DNA of 64,000 nucleotides from JADGHX01 sp035760965 (GTDB lineage Bacteria > Pseudomonadota > Gammaproteobacteria > Steroidobacterales > Steroidobacteraceae): NCBI GenBank assembly GCA_035760965.1, contig DASTRY010000051.1, forward strand, positions 105,815-169,814, in the 5' to 3' direction. Shown here piece by piece: positions 26,282 to 35,105 of the stretch. The translations under genes were made by a program, and so were the position numbers. Position 1 is the stretch's first letter. Each line of letters begins with the position of its first letter. Below the pieces are notes generated by a model. The model was not told where the DNA came from and made no database searches. It worked only from the letters and a program-made list of their open reading frames with translations.

Positions 26282-26312
26282 ACTGTACGCGCACTCGGCA
26301 CGCCGTTACTCT
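26282..26312. promoter_or_regulatory. Divergent leaderless-type promoter region (kinase / Nudix)
   Basis: TACAGT on the minus strand (26282-26287) ends 6 nt before the kinase ATG, and TACTCT on the plus strand (26307-26312) ends 6 nt before the Nudix ATG. The layout predicts transcription start at or next to each ATG. Neither start has a Shine-Dalgarno. Confidence 0.45.
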
Positions 26313-26318
26313 GCTTCC

Positions 26319-26861
26319 ATGACCGACGACAACTCCGTTCTGAAACGCACCACTCACTTTCGCGGCCGAGTGGTGAGGCTCACCGTCGACGAAGTCACGC
26401 TGCCGAATGGCCATCGGGCGGGGCTCGAGATCGTGCATCACCCCGGCGGTGCAGCCGCAGTCGCGATGGACGACCAGCAGCGCATTTGTCTGCTACGGCA
26501 GTATCGGCACGCGGCCGGCGACTGGCTCTGGGAGTTGCCAGCGGGCAAGCTCGAACCCAACGAGCCACCGCTCGCCACCGCGCAACGCGAGCTCATCGAA
26601 GAAGCGGGCACTTCGGCGACGAGCTGGCAAAGCCTCGGGCGCTGTGTGCCCTCCCCCGGCGTCCTGACCGAAGTCGTGCACCTCTTCCTCGCGAAGGACC
26701 TGCAAGCGGCACCGATTGCGCACGAACCGGCCGAGGTGCTGGAGGTTCATTGGATGCCCGTGCAACGAGCGTTCGAATGGGCGATGGACGGCACGATCTA
26801 CGACGCCAAGACCGTCATCGGCATCGCGCGCGCCCTGCATCTCTCGCAGCGCCCCAAATAA
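26319..26861 (+). CDS. Nudix hydrolase, ADP-ribose pyrophosphatase type
   Basis: A 180-aa protein with a perfect Nudix box: G76, E82, R90-E91, E94-E95 and G97. The upstream segment CLLRQYRHAAGDWLWELPAG is typical of the ADP-sugar/ADP-ribose subfamily (NudF-like), which cleaves ADP-ribose to AMP and ribose-5-phosphate. Pro663-like downstream specificity residues cannot be assigned with confidence, so ADP-glucose or another nucleoside diphosphate sugar is possible, which is of interest given the glycogen genes elsewhere in the window. The ATG at 26319 lies 6 nt after a -10-like box. Confidence 0.92.
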   Translation: MTDDNSVLKRTTHFRGRVVRLTVDEVTLPNGHRAGLEIVHHPGGAAAVAMDDQQRICLLRQYRHAAGDWLWELPAGKLEPNEPPLATAQRELIEEAGTSATSWQSLGRCVPSPGVLTEVVHLFLAKDLQAAPIAHEPAEVLEVHWMPVQRAFEWAMDGTIYDAKTVIGIARALHLSQRPK

Positions 26862-26955
26862 GGAACAGGATGTGACGGAACGCTCAGACGCTCGTGCGCG
26901 AGCGGCCTAGGGTTTACGGGCCGGAATGGGGCCGGCGCAGGATACAACTTAATCC

Positions 26956-27321
26956 GTGAACAAATCGAACGGGAAACGGACCTCTCCTCCCGCACAGAAC
27001 GACACCGCGCCGCCCGAGTCGAGCGACGACCGTCGGCGCTTCGGACGCATCGTCCATGACGAGCGCGGCGCCGCGTCCGTCGAATGGCGCCGCGCGCCCG
27101 ACGATCACGACCGCCCCGTCTTTCGCATCGAAGGCAGCGGCGTCAAAGAGCCGCTGTCGCTGCAGAACGAGGACACCTACGATCCCTACGATCGCAAGCC
27201 CGTGCGCTCGCCCGACGAGCGCCCGGCGAAGGGCGGCAAACGCGATCTGCGCAAGCTGTCGGAGTGGGTGAAGCTCATGCGCGCCATGGAAGAGCGCAAG
27301 AAGCGCGGCGAAGACGACTAG
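26956..27321 (+). CDS. Hypothetical 121-aa protein with LSEWVKLM motif
   Basis: A charged soluble protein with a GTG start. The N-terminal 25 residues are low complexity (Lys/Ser/Pro). A conserved-looking middle reads RRRFGRIVHDERGAASVEW, followed by LQNEDTYDPYDR. The C-terminal helix reads RKLSEWVKLMRAMEERKKR. The LSEWxKLM motif is shared with the 61-aa protein at 9381-9566. TACAAC at 26943-26948 lies 7 nt before the GTG, and the nearest AGGA is too far for efficient initiation. It is convergent with the next gene, the two stops overlapping by 4 nt (27318-27321). Function unknown. Confidence 0.72.
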   Translation: MNKSNGKRTSPPAQNDTAPPESSDDRRRFGRIVHDERGAASVEWRRAPDDHDRPVFRIEGSGVKEPLSLQNEDTYDPYDRKPVRSPDERPAKGGKRDLRKLSEWVKLMRAMEERKKRGEDD

Positions 27322-27977
27322 CCGATCGCGCTCAAGCGCTCGATGTGCGCCACCTTGCGCGCATCGGTCAGCCGATAGAACCGGCGCAACTCCGCGAGCA
27401 CGTGATGTTCGAACTCGCCGCGTGAGCCGCGAAGCGAGCGGGCGAGACGCCGGCAAAACTTCTCGGCATGCCGGCTGGCCGCGCGATACAGCTCGTCCTT
27501 GCCGTTCGCGAGCTGCGGATCGATGCGCGTGCGCTCGAACAGCAGCCGCAGCAGTTCCGCCGGGAAGCGCCCGGGAAACTGCCGCTTGAGGAGCAAGTAG
27601 CTCGCGACGTACTTGTCGATCTCGGCCTGCAGCTCCATCTCGAGCACGGTCACGGGCTTGTCGTGCGCCGCGTTCCAGGCGAAGTAGAGGAAGTGGCTCA
27701 CGCCCTCGAGCGCGGTCCAGTAGTCGGCGACGTTCGCCTCGTTCAGCCGCTCGAGCGGGTTGGCCGCACTCAAGCGCTCGAGCAGCGCCGGGTCGAGGTA
27801 CAGAGACACGCCCACCGCATCCGCTTCCGGCGCGAGGATCAGCTGCTCGTCGGTGGCCGCCTCGCGCGCCGCGGGCGGCAACGCGGCCCGGTCCGTGACG
27901 AGGAAGTCGTAGACGTCGTGGGCGATGTTGACGTCGTAGATTCCGCCGATCAGTGCCTGCAGATCGCGAAGGATCAT
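27318..27977 (-). CDS. Conserved hypothetical protein (219 aa)
   Basis: I do not recognise a family. The protein is soluble and predicted mostly helical, with the blocks MILRDLQALIGGIYDVNIAHDVYDFL at the start, YWTALEGVSHFLYFAWNAA in the middle and QAEIDKYVASYLLLKRQ after it. The C-terminal third is rich in Arg. Its ATG begins 2 nt after the stop of the upstream 210-aa hypothetical gene, so the two are surely translated together and probably function together. The YDVNIAHDVYDF and HFLYFAWNA blocks have the look of a binding or regulatory protein rather than an enzyme, but this is only an impression. Confidence 0.78.
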   Translation of the reverse strand: MILRDLQALIGGIYDVNIAHDVYDFLVTDRAALPPAAREAATDEQLILAPEADAVGVSLYLDPALLERLSAANPLERLNEANVADYWTALEGVSHFLYFAWNAAHDKPVTVLEMELQAEIDKYVASYLLLKRQFPGRFPAELLRLLFERTRIDPQLANGKDELYRAASRHAEKFCRRLARSLRGSRGEFEHHVLAELRRFYRLTDARKVAHIERLSAIG

Positions 27978-27979
27978 GG

Positions 27980-28612
27980 TCAGTGCGGGCGCTGATCCCG
28001 CGCCGCCGGTGTCGGATTCACGCCGAGGCGCTTCAGGATCTCGAACGAGCGCTTGCTGCCGGTCTTCATCCAGATCTCGTAGAGCCGCAGGATGTCGCGG
28101 TCGGTGTGCGTGTAGGCGGTCTCGCTGATGTCGTTGAGCGCGTCGACCATCGGCTGGAACTTCTCCGCCAACTCCGCGAACACCTGCCCGAGCACGCGGC
28201 TGCGGGTGCGCGCGAGCGCGTCCGCCAACGTACTGTAGGCGCGCCCGCCCATCGCGATGTGATAGTCGATGTCGATGAGCTTGCGCGCGAAGCTCTGCGC
28301 GAAGAAGCCGGCGATGAAGAGCGAGACGTCGCCGAGCCGTTGCAGGCCGCGATGCCGATCCGCCGTGTTCGGCGCTTCGAGCGCCTCGGTGAGCATGACG
28401 ACCAGCGGCTTCATGCGCGCCCCCTCCGGCGTCTGCTCGTACAGCGCTTCGGACCGCGCGAAGAGGGTCAGCAGGTTGACGACGTAGTGTTCGGTTTGAT
28501 CCTCGACGGCCAGGTGCTGCCGTTCGAGGGCACCATGCAGCGCGTCGTGGAAGAACTCGCGCAGATTCGCGACCGGCACCACGCGCGTGGAAAGATCATC
28601 ACCCTCGTACAT
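27980..28612 (-). CDS. Conserved hypothetical protein (210 aa), partner of the 219-aa protein
   Basis: No family recognised. It begins MYEGDDLSTRVVPVANLREFF and contains ALERQHLAVEDQTEHYVVNLL, a helical core with FIAGFFAQSFARKLIDIDYHIAMG, and ends with LRLYEIWMKTGSKRSFEILKRLG. The ATG at 28612 is chosen because GGAGG lies 6 nt upstream; a preceding ATG at 28615 is too close to it. A longer frame reaching 28795 would overlap the divergent MFS gene and its promoter. The next gene follows after 2 nt, giving a two-gene operon of unknown function. Confidence 0.78.
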   Translation of the reverse strand: MYEGDDLSTRVVPVANLREFFHDALHGALERQHLAVEDQTEHYVVNLLTLFARSEALYEQTPEGARMKPLVVMLTEALEAPNTADRHRGLQRLGDVSLFIAGFFAQSFARKLIDIDYHIAMGGRAYSTLADALARTRSRVLGQVFAELAEKFQPMVDALNDISETAYTHTDRDILRLYEIWMKTGSKRSFEILKRLGVNPTPAARDQRPH

Positions 28613-28743
28613 CATCGACCTCCAGCATCGACTCCGTGCATTTTCTGGATCGGCGAGCGCTTGCCAAAGTTCAATGAGCCGCGCGCGCCGTTCCGTGATC
28701 GAGTGCTCCAAATCCCGTGCCAGCACATTGGCACTCAACCCGC

Positions 28744-28749
28744 TACACT
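28744..28749 (+). promoter_or_regulatory. Candidate -10 box for the MFS gene
   Basis: TACACT ends 8 nt before ATG 28758, and there is no Shine-Dalgarno between them, so the mRNA would have almost no leader. No -35 is recognised at the normal distance. Confidence 0.4.
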
Positions 28750-28757
28750 GCTGATAC

Positions 28758-30095
28758 ATGGCAACGGTTCCGCGCGGGGGGCTGCTCGGCCTCACGGGTT
28801 ATCACTGGGTCGTCCTCATCGCCGCCTGGCTGGGCTGGGGCTTCGATGTCTTCGATGCCCTCTTGTTCAACTTTGTCGCGCCCAATGCGGTTCCCACGCT
28901 CCTCGGACTGCCCCTCGGCAGCTCCGAAGCGCGCGAGGCGACGGTGTTCTGGACGGGCGTGCTCACCTCCCTTCTCCTCGTCGGCTGGGCCGCCGGCGGG
29001 CTCCTGTTCGGCTGGTTCGCCGACCGTTTCGGCCGCAAGCGTGCGCTCTTCGTGACGATTGCACTCTATGCGTGCGGAACGGCCCTCTGCGCAATTGCCA
29101 CGGACATGTGGCAACTCGTCGTGTTCCGCGTGCTCGCGAGCCTCGGCATCGGCGGCGAATGGGCCGTCGGCGCCTCGCTGGTCGCGGAAACGGTGCCGGA
29201 GACGCGGCGGGTCGAGGCGGCCACGATCGTCTACACCTCGTCGCCGCTCGGCATCCTGCTCGCGAGCACCGTGAACTATCACATCGCCGGCGTCTGGCTC
29301 GCAGACGCGCCGGAAACGTCGTGGCGCTACGTGTTCCTCTGCGGGCTCGCGCCCGTGCTCGCCGCTTTCTTCGCGCGCTTGTTCATACGCGAGAGCGAGG
29401 TGTGGGAGAAGGAGGTTCGGCACGCGTCCCCGCCGCGCATCCTGGAGCTGTTCACGAAGGACGTGCGCGCGCGAACGATCAGCGGCATGGTGGCGGCGGT
29501 CACCGCGCTGCTCACGTGGTGGGCCTGCAATGCCTTCGTCCCGCTCCTCGGCGCGACGCTCGCGAACGAGCACGCGGCTGCGGTCGGCATGCCGGGCGAG
29601 GCGGCGCGCGTCCTCGCGGAGGCGTGGAAGTCGCAGGCGTCGAACGCCTTCAATCTCGGCGGACTGGTCGGGTCGCTCGCCGCCATTCCGCTGGCCCGCT
29701 TCATGGGCCGGCGAACGATGTTCGTCACCTACTTCGCGTATTCCGCCGTGCTGCTCTTCGTCACCTTCGGTCTCCCTCTCGCCCCGGAAACACGCGTGCG
29801 GATGCTGTTCGCGGTGGGCATGGGCGTCTACGGGGTCTTCAGCACGTTCGTGTTCTATCTGCCGGAGCTGTTCCCGTCGCGGCTGCGCGCGACGGGCTCG
29901 GGGCTCTGCTACAACATCGGGCGCGTCATCGCAGCGCTCGGCCCCACCGCGGTCGGCCTCATTTCGGCCGCCGCAGGTGGGTCGAGCGACATCATCGTGC
30001 GGACGATGTTCTGGCTGGGCGTGTTCCCGCTTGCCACCGCGCTCGCCGCACGCTTCGTCATCATCGAGACTCGAGGCCGCTCTCTTCCGGTGTAG
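28758..30095 (+). CDS. Major facilitator superfamily transporter
   Basis: A 445-aa inner-membrane carrier with about 12 transmembrane segments. The N-terminal segment GWGFDVFDALLFNFVAP resembles the aromatic-acid/sialic-acid:H+ symporter subgroup. The loop 2-3 signature is GWFADRFGRKRAL, the second-loop motif RVLASLGIGGEWAVGASLVAE, and the mirror motif in the second half is RFMGRRTM. The central loop carries VWEKEVRHA. The substrate cannot be inferred from the neighbours. The 3' end overlaps the convergent creD gene by 35 nt (30061-30095). Confidence 0.93.
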   Translation: MATVPRGGLLGLTGYHWVVLIAAWLGWGFDVFDALLFNFVAPNAVPTLLGLPLGSSEAREATVFWTGVLTSLLLVGWAAGGLLFGWFADRFGRKRALFVTIALYACGTALCAIATDMWQLVVFRVLASLGIGGEWAVGASLVAETVPETRRVEAATIVYTSSPLGILLASTVNYHIAGVWLADAPETSWRYVFLCGLAPVLAAFFARLFIRESEVWEKEVRHASPPRILELFTKDVRARTISGMVAAVTALLTWWACNAFVPLLGATLANEHAAAVGMPGEAARVLAEAWKSQASNAFNLGGLVGSLAAIPLARFMGRRTMFVTYFAYSAVLLFVTFGLPLAPETRVRMLFAVGMGVYGVFSTFVFYLPELFPSRLRATGSGLCYNIGRVIAALGPTAVGLISAAAGGSSDIIVRTMFWLGVFPLATALAARFVIIETRGRSLPV

Positions 30096-31404
30096 CTCCG
30101 GCGCGGTACCAGTCGATCTTGCGCGTCACGACCATCACGGTCGCAAGGATTGCGAAGAGACCGATCGCACCGGTGAGCAGCGAGTAATCCTCGGACGTGA
30201 CGAGCAAGTAAAGCAGCCCGTACACGAGGCCGAACGCAGCGGCCGCGCCGCCGCCCGCCGCCATGCTGCGGAAGGCGCCCGCGATGTACACACCCAGCAG
30301 CGCGCACAGCGCGACGGCAGCGACACCGTACGCCGTCATGAATCCCACATGCTCCGCCAGCGCCAGCAAGAGCAGATAGAAGACGCTGAGCGCGAGGCCC
30401 GTGAGGCCATACTGGATCGGGTGCAGCGGCTTGCTCGTGACATGTTCCCAGAGGAACAGGGTGAGCAGGCTCAGCGCGATGAAGAGCCCCGCGTATTTCA
30501 CGGACCGTTCGGCGCGCTGGTAGAGATCGACCGGCTGCACGAGATCGACACCGAACGCGCTGTCCTGCAGAGCCGACGCGTCGGTCTCGTACTGGAACCA
30601 TTGACTGCCATACGCACGGTTGAGGTCCAGCACATCCCAGCTCGCACGAAAGCCTCCGGCGTCGATCTGGTGATCGCTCGGTAGAAAGCCGCGGGCGAAG
30701 CCCGGGTCGGGCCAGTTCCCCGTGAGCTTCAGGCCGGTGGACCGCGCGAGCGGCAGGAACTGCAGCGACGTCGTGCCCGCGACGAGGAGCGAGACGTCGA
30801 ACGTGCTCGGGCCCGCACGCAGGTCGGCATCCGAACGCAAGGGCGCGCTGATCGCGGCGATCGGGAATCCGGGATGCGGCTCGAAGGCCCCCGCGACGAG
30901 ACTCTCGCCGTTCATCGTCACGTTCCGCACGCCGCGGGCATCGGAGACAGGCACCAGCAGCCGTGCGCGGTCGAGGTGCAGCGTCACGCCCGTCTGCGCC
31001 GCGGTGAGCGCGGCGACCTTCGCCGCCACGTCGAATCGCGCGACGGCGCGCACTTTCGCGAGATACACCGGCACCTCGTAAACGCCGAGCTTGCGCCGCT
31101 CCTCCTGAACGGTAAGGGTCGACTCGAGCTCTAGCGAATCGGGCAGCACGTACCAGTCGCGCAGCGCCTTGTGCAGTTCGCGCGCCTGGCTATCGGCAAC
31201 GGTCACGGTCGCGGGGATCGCGAGGATCGGCCCGCCGAGCAGTTGGCGCCCGCCCCACCCGCGCGAGACGCTTGCGATGGCCTGCTCGCGCAGCGCCGCG
31301 CGCTCGTTCACGAGACTGCGCAGCATCTGGACCGGAATCAATAACAGCAACGCGACCCCCGCTACGACCAGCGCTTTGACGAGGGCGCTCGATGCGAATC
31401 TCAT
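30061..31404 (-). CDS. creD: Cell envelope integrity protein CreD
   Basis: A 447-aa inner-membrane protein. It has one N-terminal transmembrane helix (residues 7-28), a large periplasmic domain with GGRQLLGGPILAIPATV near the start and SDHQIDAGGFRASW in the middle, then a cluster of about five C-terminal helices beginning SVKYAGLFIALSLLTLFLWE with the family motif HPIQYGLTGLALSVFYLLLLALAEH. CreD is a target of the CreBC two-component system in enterobacteria; no creBC genes are in this window. GGGAGAAA precedes the ATG. The 3' end overlaps the convergent MFS gene. Confidence 0.93.
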   Translation of the reverse strand: MRFASSALVKALVVAGVALLLLIPVQMLRSLVNERAALREQAIASVSRGWGGRQLLGGPILAIPATVTVADSQARELHKALRDWYVLPDSLELESTLTVQEERRKLGVYEVPVYLAKVRAVARFDVAAKVAALTAAQTGVTLHLDRARLLVPVSDARGVRNVTMNGESLVAGAFEPHPGFPIAAISAPLRSDADLRAGPSTFDVSLLVAGTTSLQFLPLARSTGLKLTGNWPDPGFARGFLPSDHQIDAGGFRASWDVLDLNRAYGSQWFQYETDASALQDSAFGVDLVQPVDLYQRAERSVKYAGLFIALSLLTLFLWEHVTSKPLHPIQYGLTGLALSVFYLLLLALAEHVGFMTAYGVAAVALCALLGVYIAGAFRSMAAGGGAAAAFGLVYGLLYLLVTSEDYSLLTGAIGLFAILATVMVVTRKIDWYRAGATPEESGLESR

Positions 31405-31570
31405 CTGACTTTCTCCCTGTGTTCGACGGCTGACTTTTAGCCGCGCACAAGGTGACGCGCGCGAATGGCGCGTGCGTGGCGGGACTCTGGCGGATTGTGG
31501 CGTATGATGAGCTGCGGCCGCGCTCCCGTGCGGCCGTCACTCCCATCAAGCTGCCTTACGAAAGTCCCGC

Positions 31571-32224
31571 ATGTCGGAATTCACGCTGGTCATCGGTAAC
31601 AAGAACTACTCGTCGTGGTCGCTGCGGCCGTGGATGCTCATGAAGCACCTCGGCCTCGAGTTCGAGGAGAAGCTGATTCCGCTCGATACGCCGACGTTCA
31701 AAGAGGAGGCCGCGAAATTCGGACCGAGCGGGCGCGTGCCGGTGCTGAAGCATGGCGAGCTCACGGTGTGGGATTCGCTCGCGATCTGCGAATACCTCGC
31801 GGACCTGACCGGCAAGGGCTGGCCGCAGGATCGCAAGGCGCGCGCCTTCGCGCGCGCGGTGTGCGCGGAAATGCATTCGGGGTTCGTGAATCTGCGCATG
31901 GAGTGGCCGTTCAATGCGCGCGCCCGCAATCGACGCACGGCCATGACGCCGGGGCTCGAAGCCGACATCGACCGCATCGATGAGATCTGGATCGATTGCC
32001 GGCGACAGTTCGGCAGCGACCGCGGCCCTTGGCTCTTCGGCGAGTACTCCATCGCCGATGCGATGTACGCGCCGGTCGTCGTGCGCTTCAACACGTACCG
32101 AGCACAGGTTTCGGACACGACGCGGTGGTACATGGCGACGGCGCTCGAAGACCCGGTGCTGCAGAGCTGGGTGCACGCCGCGCAGCTCGAACCCTGGAAG
32201 CTCCCCAAATCCGAGGTCGGATAA
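31571..32224 (+). CDS. Glutathione S-transferase family protein
   Basis: A 217-aa GST of the group starting FTLVIGNKNYSSWSLRPW. The conserved SSWSLRP supplies the likely catalytic Ser. The glutathione-binding segment is GRVPVLKHGELTVWDSLAI, with cis-Pro and the DS pair. The C-terminal helical domain contains WLFGEYSIADAMYAPVVVRF. It is unrelated in detail to the other GST at 17997-18659. A TATGAT hexamer (31503-31508) about 60 nt upstream could be its -10 box. It lies alone between creD (divergent) and the S9 peptidase. Substrate unknown. Confidence 0.92.
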   Translation: MSEFTLVIGNKNYSSWSLRPWMLMKHLGLEFEEKLIPLDTPTFKEEAAKFGPSGRVPVLKHGELTVWDSLAICEYLADLTGKGWPQDRKARAFARAVCAEMHSGFVNLRMEWPFNARARNRRTAMTPGLEADIDRIDEIWIDCRRQFGSDRGPWLFGEYSIADAMYAPVVVRFNTYRAQVSDTTRWYMATALEDPVLQSWVHAAQLEPWKLPKSEVG

Positions 32225-32297
32225 TCGGGAGCGGCGCGGCCGCGACCGGCCGAACCGGGGACACGTCGGCCCGCTGCGCCTGCCGGCAAGCGCCCGC

Positions 32298-32303
32298 TAA
32301 AAT
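32298..32303 (+). promoter_or_regulatory. Candidate -10 box for the S9 peptidase
   Basis: TAAAAT in the context CGCTAAAATGCGC, 32 nt before ATG 32336, is the best -10 match in the 111-bp gap after the GST gene. Confidence 0.4.
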
Positions 32304-32335
32304 GCGCGATCCTTTTTGCCGATAGGCGCGCGACC

Positions 32336-34441
32336 ATGTTGCCCAGCGTACGTTTCCTTTTCGGAGTCTTGAGTCTCCTCGTGGCTGGGGTGCTGCTGGC
32401 GCAACCTGCCGCCAAGCCCTTCACGGTGGACGATCTGGTGCGGCTGAAGCGGCTGAGCGACCCGCGCACCTCGCCCGACGGTCGCTACGTCGTCTTCACG
32501 CTGAGCGAGACGGACATGGAGGCGAACAAGCGCCGCACGGACCTGTGGCTGCTCGACCTCGGTGCCAAGGACGCAAGCCCGCGCCGGCTCACGCAGAATC
32601 CTGCGAACGACTCCAACCCGCGTTGGTCCGCGGACGGCAAGAGCATCTACTTCTTGTCCACGCGCTCGGGCACGTCGCAGGTGTGGCGGCTGCAGCTCGC
32701 CGGCGGCGAGGCAACGCAGGTCACGGACTATCCGCGCGACATCGGCTCGCTCGAAGTCGCGCCCACCGGCAATCGCATCGCCGTCAGCATGGAAGTCTTC
32801 ATCGACTGCGCGGACCTGAAATGCACGAAGGATCGGGCCGACGCGAAAGAGAAACAGAAGACCACCGGGCGCGTGTACGACCGGCTGTTCATCCGCCACT
32901 GGGACACGTGGAGCGACGGCACGCGCTCGCATCTCTTCGTCGCGGACGTCGGGGCCGACGGCAAGGCGGGCACGCCCGTCGATGTTTCGAAGGGGCTCGA
33001 TGGAGATGTGCCCTCGAAGCCCTTCGGCGGCGACGAGGAGTACGCCTTCACTCCGGACGGCACCGCCGTCGTGTTCTCCGCTCGCGTCGCCGGCCGCGAA
33101 GAACCGTGGTCGACGAACTTCGATCTCTATCGCGCGCCGGTCGACGGTTCGGCCGCACCGACGAATCTCACGGCGGCCAACAAGGCGTGGGACACGCAGC
33201 CCGTCTTTCTCGCGAACGGCGACATGGCCTATCTCGCGATGGATCGCCCGGGCTTCGAGGCGGATCGCTTTCACGTCGTGCTGCGAGATGCGAAGACGGG
33301 CGCGATCCGGCCGCTCACGCAATCATGGGATCGCTCGGTCAGCCATCTCGGCGTGACGGGCGATGGCAAGCGATTGCTTGCGACGACGGACGACGTGGGG
33401 CAGGAAGCCCTGTACGTCATCGACGTGCCGAGTGGCACGCCTCACAAGGTTGTCGGCACCGGCGCAGTCTCCGACTACTCTGCCGCTAAAGAGTCGGTCG
33501 TCTACGCGCTCGCGAGCCTCGGCGGCCCGGCCGATCTCTATACCGTGCGGCTGAGTGGCGGTGCTCCGCGGCGCCTCACGTCGGTCAACGAGGCCGTGCT
33601 CGGCCAGCGCGCGATGAGCGCCTACGAGCAGTTCAGCTTCAAGGGCTGGAACGACGAGACGGTGTACGGCTATGTCATGAAGCCGTATGGCTTCACCGCT
33701 GGCGCGCGCTATCCGGTGGCGTTCATCGTTCACGGCGGTCCGCAGGCGAGCTTCGCGAACGCGTGGAGCTATCGCTGGAATCCGCAGGTGTTCGCCGGAC
33801 AGGGTTACGGCGTCGTGTTCATCGACTTTCACGGCTCGCCGGGCTACGGGCAGGCGTTCACCGATTCCATCAGCAAGGACTGGGGCGGCAAGCCGCTCGA
33901 AGACTTGCAGAAGGGGCTCGCAGCCGCGCTCGAGAAATATCCGTGGCTCGATGGCGGCAACGCGTGCGCGCTCGGCGCCTCCTACGGCGGCTTCATGATC
34001 AACTGGATCGCCGGCAACTGGTCGGATCGTTTCAAGTGCCTCGTGAATCACGACGGCGTCTTCGATCAGCGCATGATGTACTACGCGACCGAGGAGCTGT
34101 GGTTTCCGGAGTGGGAGAACGGCGGGCCGTACTACGCCAATCCGCAGGCCTACGAGAAATTCAACCCGGCGAACTTCGTCAGCAAGTGGCGCACGCCGAT
34201 GCTCGTCATCCATAGCGAGCAGGACTTCCGCGTGCCGCTCGAGCAAGGGCTCGCGACGTTCACGGCGCTCCAGCGGCAGGGCATCCCGAGCCGGTTGCTC
34301 ACGTTTCCCGACGAGAACCATTGGGTGCTGAAGCCCGCCAACAGCGTGCAGTGGCACCACACCGTGTTCGACTGGCTCGCGAGCTACTTGAAGCCGAAGG
34401 AGAGCCACGAGCCCGCACCCTCGAGCGCGTCGTCGCAGTGA
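32336..34441 (+). CDS. S9 family prolyl oligopeptidase-like peptidase (secreted)
   Basis: A 701-aa serine peptidase of the dipeptidyl-/acylaminoacyl-peptidase type. A signal peptide (about 1-20) directs it to the periplasm. An N-terminal beta-propeller with WD40-like/TolB-like repeats (TRSGTSQVWRLQLAGGEATQV) precedes the alpha/beta-hydrolase domain (about 460-690). The catalytic triad is Ser549 (GASYGG), Asp630 (SEQDFRVPL) and His662 (DENHWVLK). The family degrades peptides with Pro, Ala or acylated N-termini. It is convergent with the CpcT/CpeT-family gene, with one base between the stops. Confidence 0.95.
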   Translation: MLPSVRFLFGVLSLLVAGVLLAQPAAKPFTVDDLVRLKRLSDPRTSPDGRYVVFTLSETDMEANKRRTDLWLLDLGAKDASPRRLTQNPANDSNPRWSADGKSIYFLSTRSGTSQVWRLQLAGGEATQVTDYPRDIGSLEVAPTGNRIAVSMEVFIDCADLKCTKDRADAKEKQKTTGRVYDRLFIRHWDTWSDGTRSHLFVADVGADGKAGTPVDVSKGLDGDVPSKPFGGDEEYAFTPDGTAVVFSARVAGREEPWSTNFDLYRAPVDGSAAPTNLTAANKAWDTQPVFLANGDMAYLAMDRPGFEADRFHVVLRDAKTGAIRPLTQSWDRSVSHLGVTGDGKRLLATTDDVGQEALYVIDVPSGTPHKVVGTGAVSDYSAAKESVVYALASLGGPADLYTVRLSGGAPRRLTSVNEAVLGQRAMSAYEQFSFKGWNDETVYGYVMKPYGFTAGARYPVAFIVHGGPQASFANAWSYRWNPQVFAGQGYGVVFIDFHGSPGYGQAFTDSISKDWGGKPLEDLQKGLAAALEKYPWLDGGNACALGASYGGFMINWIAGNWSDRFKCLVNHDGVFDQRMMYYATEELWFPEWENGGPYYANPQAYEKFNPANFVSKWRTPMLVIHSEQDFRVPLEQGLATFTALQRQGIPSRLLTFPDENHWVLKPANSVQWHHTVFDWLASYLKPKESHEPAPSSASSQ

Positions 34442-34442
34442 G

Positions 34443-35105
34443 TTAGTTGCCGGAGCGCTTGCGGTACCGATAGAAGGGCTCGCCCGCCTCGCCTCGCACG
34501 AGCTGCCCGTTTGCGCCGTAAGCAAGCTCCGAGAGCGATAGCGTGCCGGCGGTGAGCTCGCCGCGCATCTCCAGCCGCACGCTGCCGCCCAGCGCAGGCA
34601 CTGTTGCGCGACAACCGCCCGCCGGATTCTCGCCCGCAAACTCGAGGCCGTTCGCGGCCCTCTTCCACAGCAAGTCGCAGCCGGCCATCGGCTGCGCGTC
34701 GTTGTACATCATCCCCGTGAACACTCGCGGATTCGAGCGCCCCTCGCGCCAGCGCGCCGGCTCGTTCAAGGTGTAGAGCGTTTCGAGCACGCCACCCTTC
34801 ACGGCCTGGAACGACAACAAGCGCTGCCGGGTCACGCGCCGCGGATCGTCCGTCACGCTTTCGTGCAGGTAGAAGACGTGATCGCCGAACGTCGGCATGT
34901 GAATAGGAACGACCGTGAGCGACAACGCAGTGTGCGGCTCGCGGCCCTGCTGCGCGTCCTGCTGAACCTGCTCGGAGTTGTCGTAGTTCCCCGGTAACCA
35001 CGCCACGAGTTGCGCGAGATCGGCTTCGGACTTTTTCATCTCGCTCGCGCAGGAGGCGACGAGTGCGCAACAGACGAGCGCGAGCGCGCGCGGCAGGCTA
35101 CCCAT
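34443..35105 (-). CDS. CpcT/CpeT-family lipoprotein
   Basis: A 220-aa protein with lipobox VASC (Cys near residue 19) and a CpcT/CpeT-like domain: LVAWLPGNYDNSEQ, then HVFYLHESVTDDPRRVTRQRL, then FTGMMYNDAQPMAGCDLLWKR and FAGENPAGGCRATV. In cyanobacteria these domains attach bilins to phycobiliproteins; members in non-photosynthetic proteobacteria have no known chromophore partner and some other role. The ATG overlaps the stop of the ATP-grasp gene by 8 nt (ATGGGTAG). It is therefore the third gene of a tightly coupled unit with a zinc peptidase and an ATP-grasp ligase. Confidence 0.86.
   Translation of the reverse strand: MGSLPRALALVCCALVASCASEMKKSEADLAQLVAWLPGNYDNSEQVQQDAQQGREPHTALSLTVVPIHMPTFGDHVFYLHESVTDDPRRVTRQRLLSFQAVKGGVLETLYTLNEPARWREGRSNPRVFTGMMYNDAQPMAGCDLLWKRAANGLEFAGENPAGGCRATVPALGGSVRLEMRGELTAGTLSLSELAYGANGQLVRGEAGEPFYRYRKRSGN

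Noticed and set aside
34443..35105. Evidence for a photosynthetic organism
   Set aside because: The CpcT/CpeT domain occurs in many non-photosynthetic bacteria, and no phycobiliprotein or bilin gene is present.
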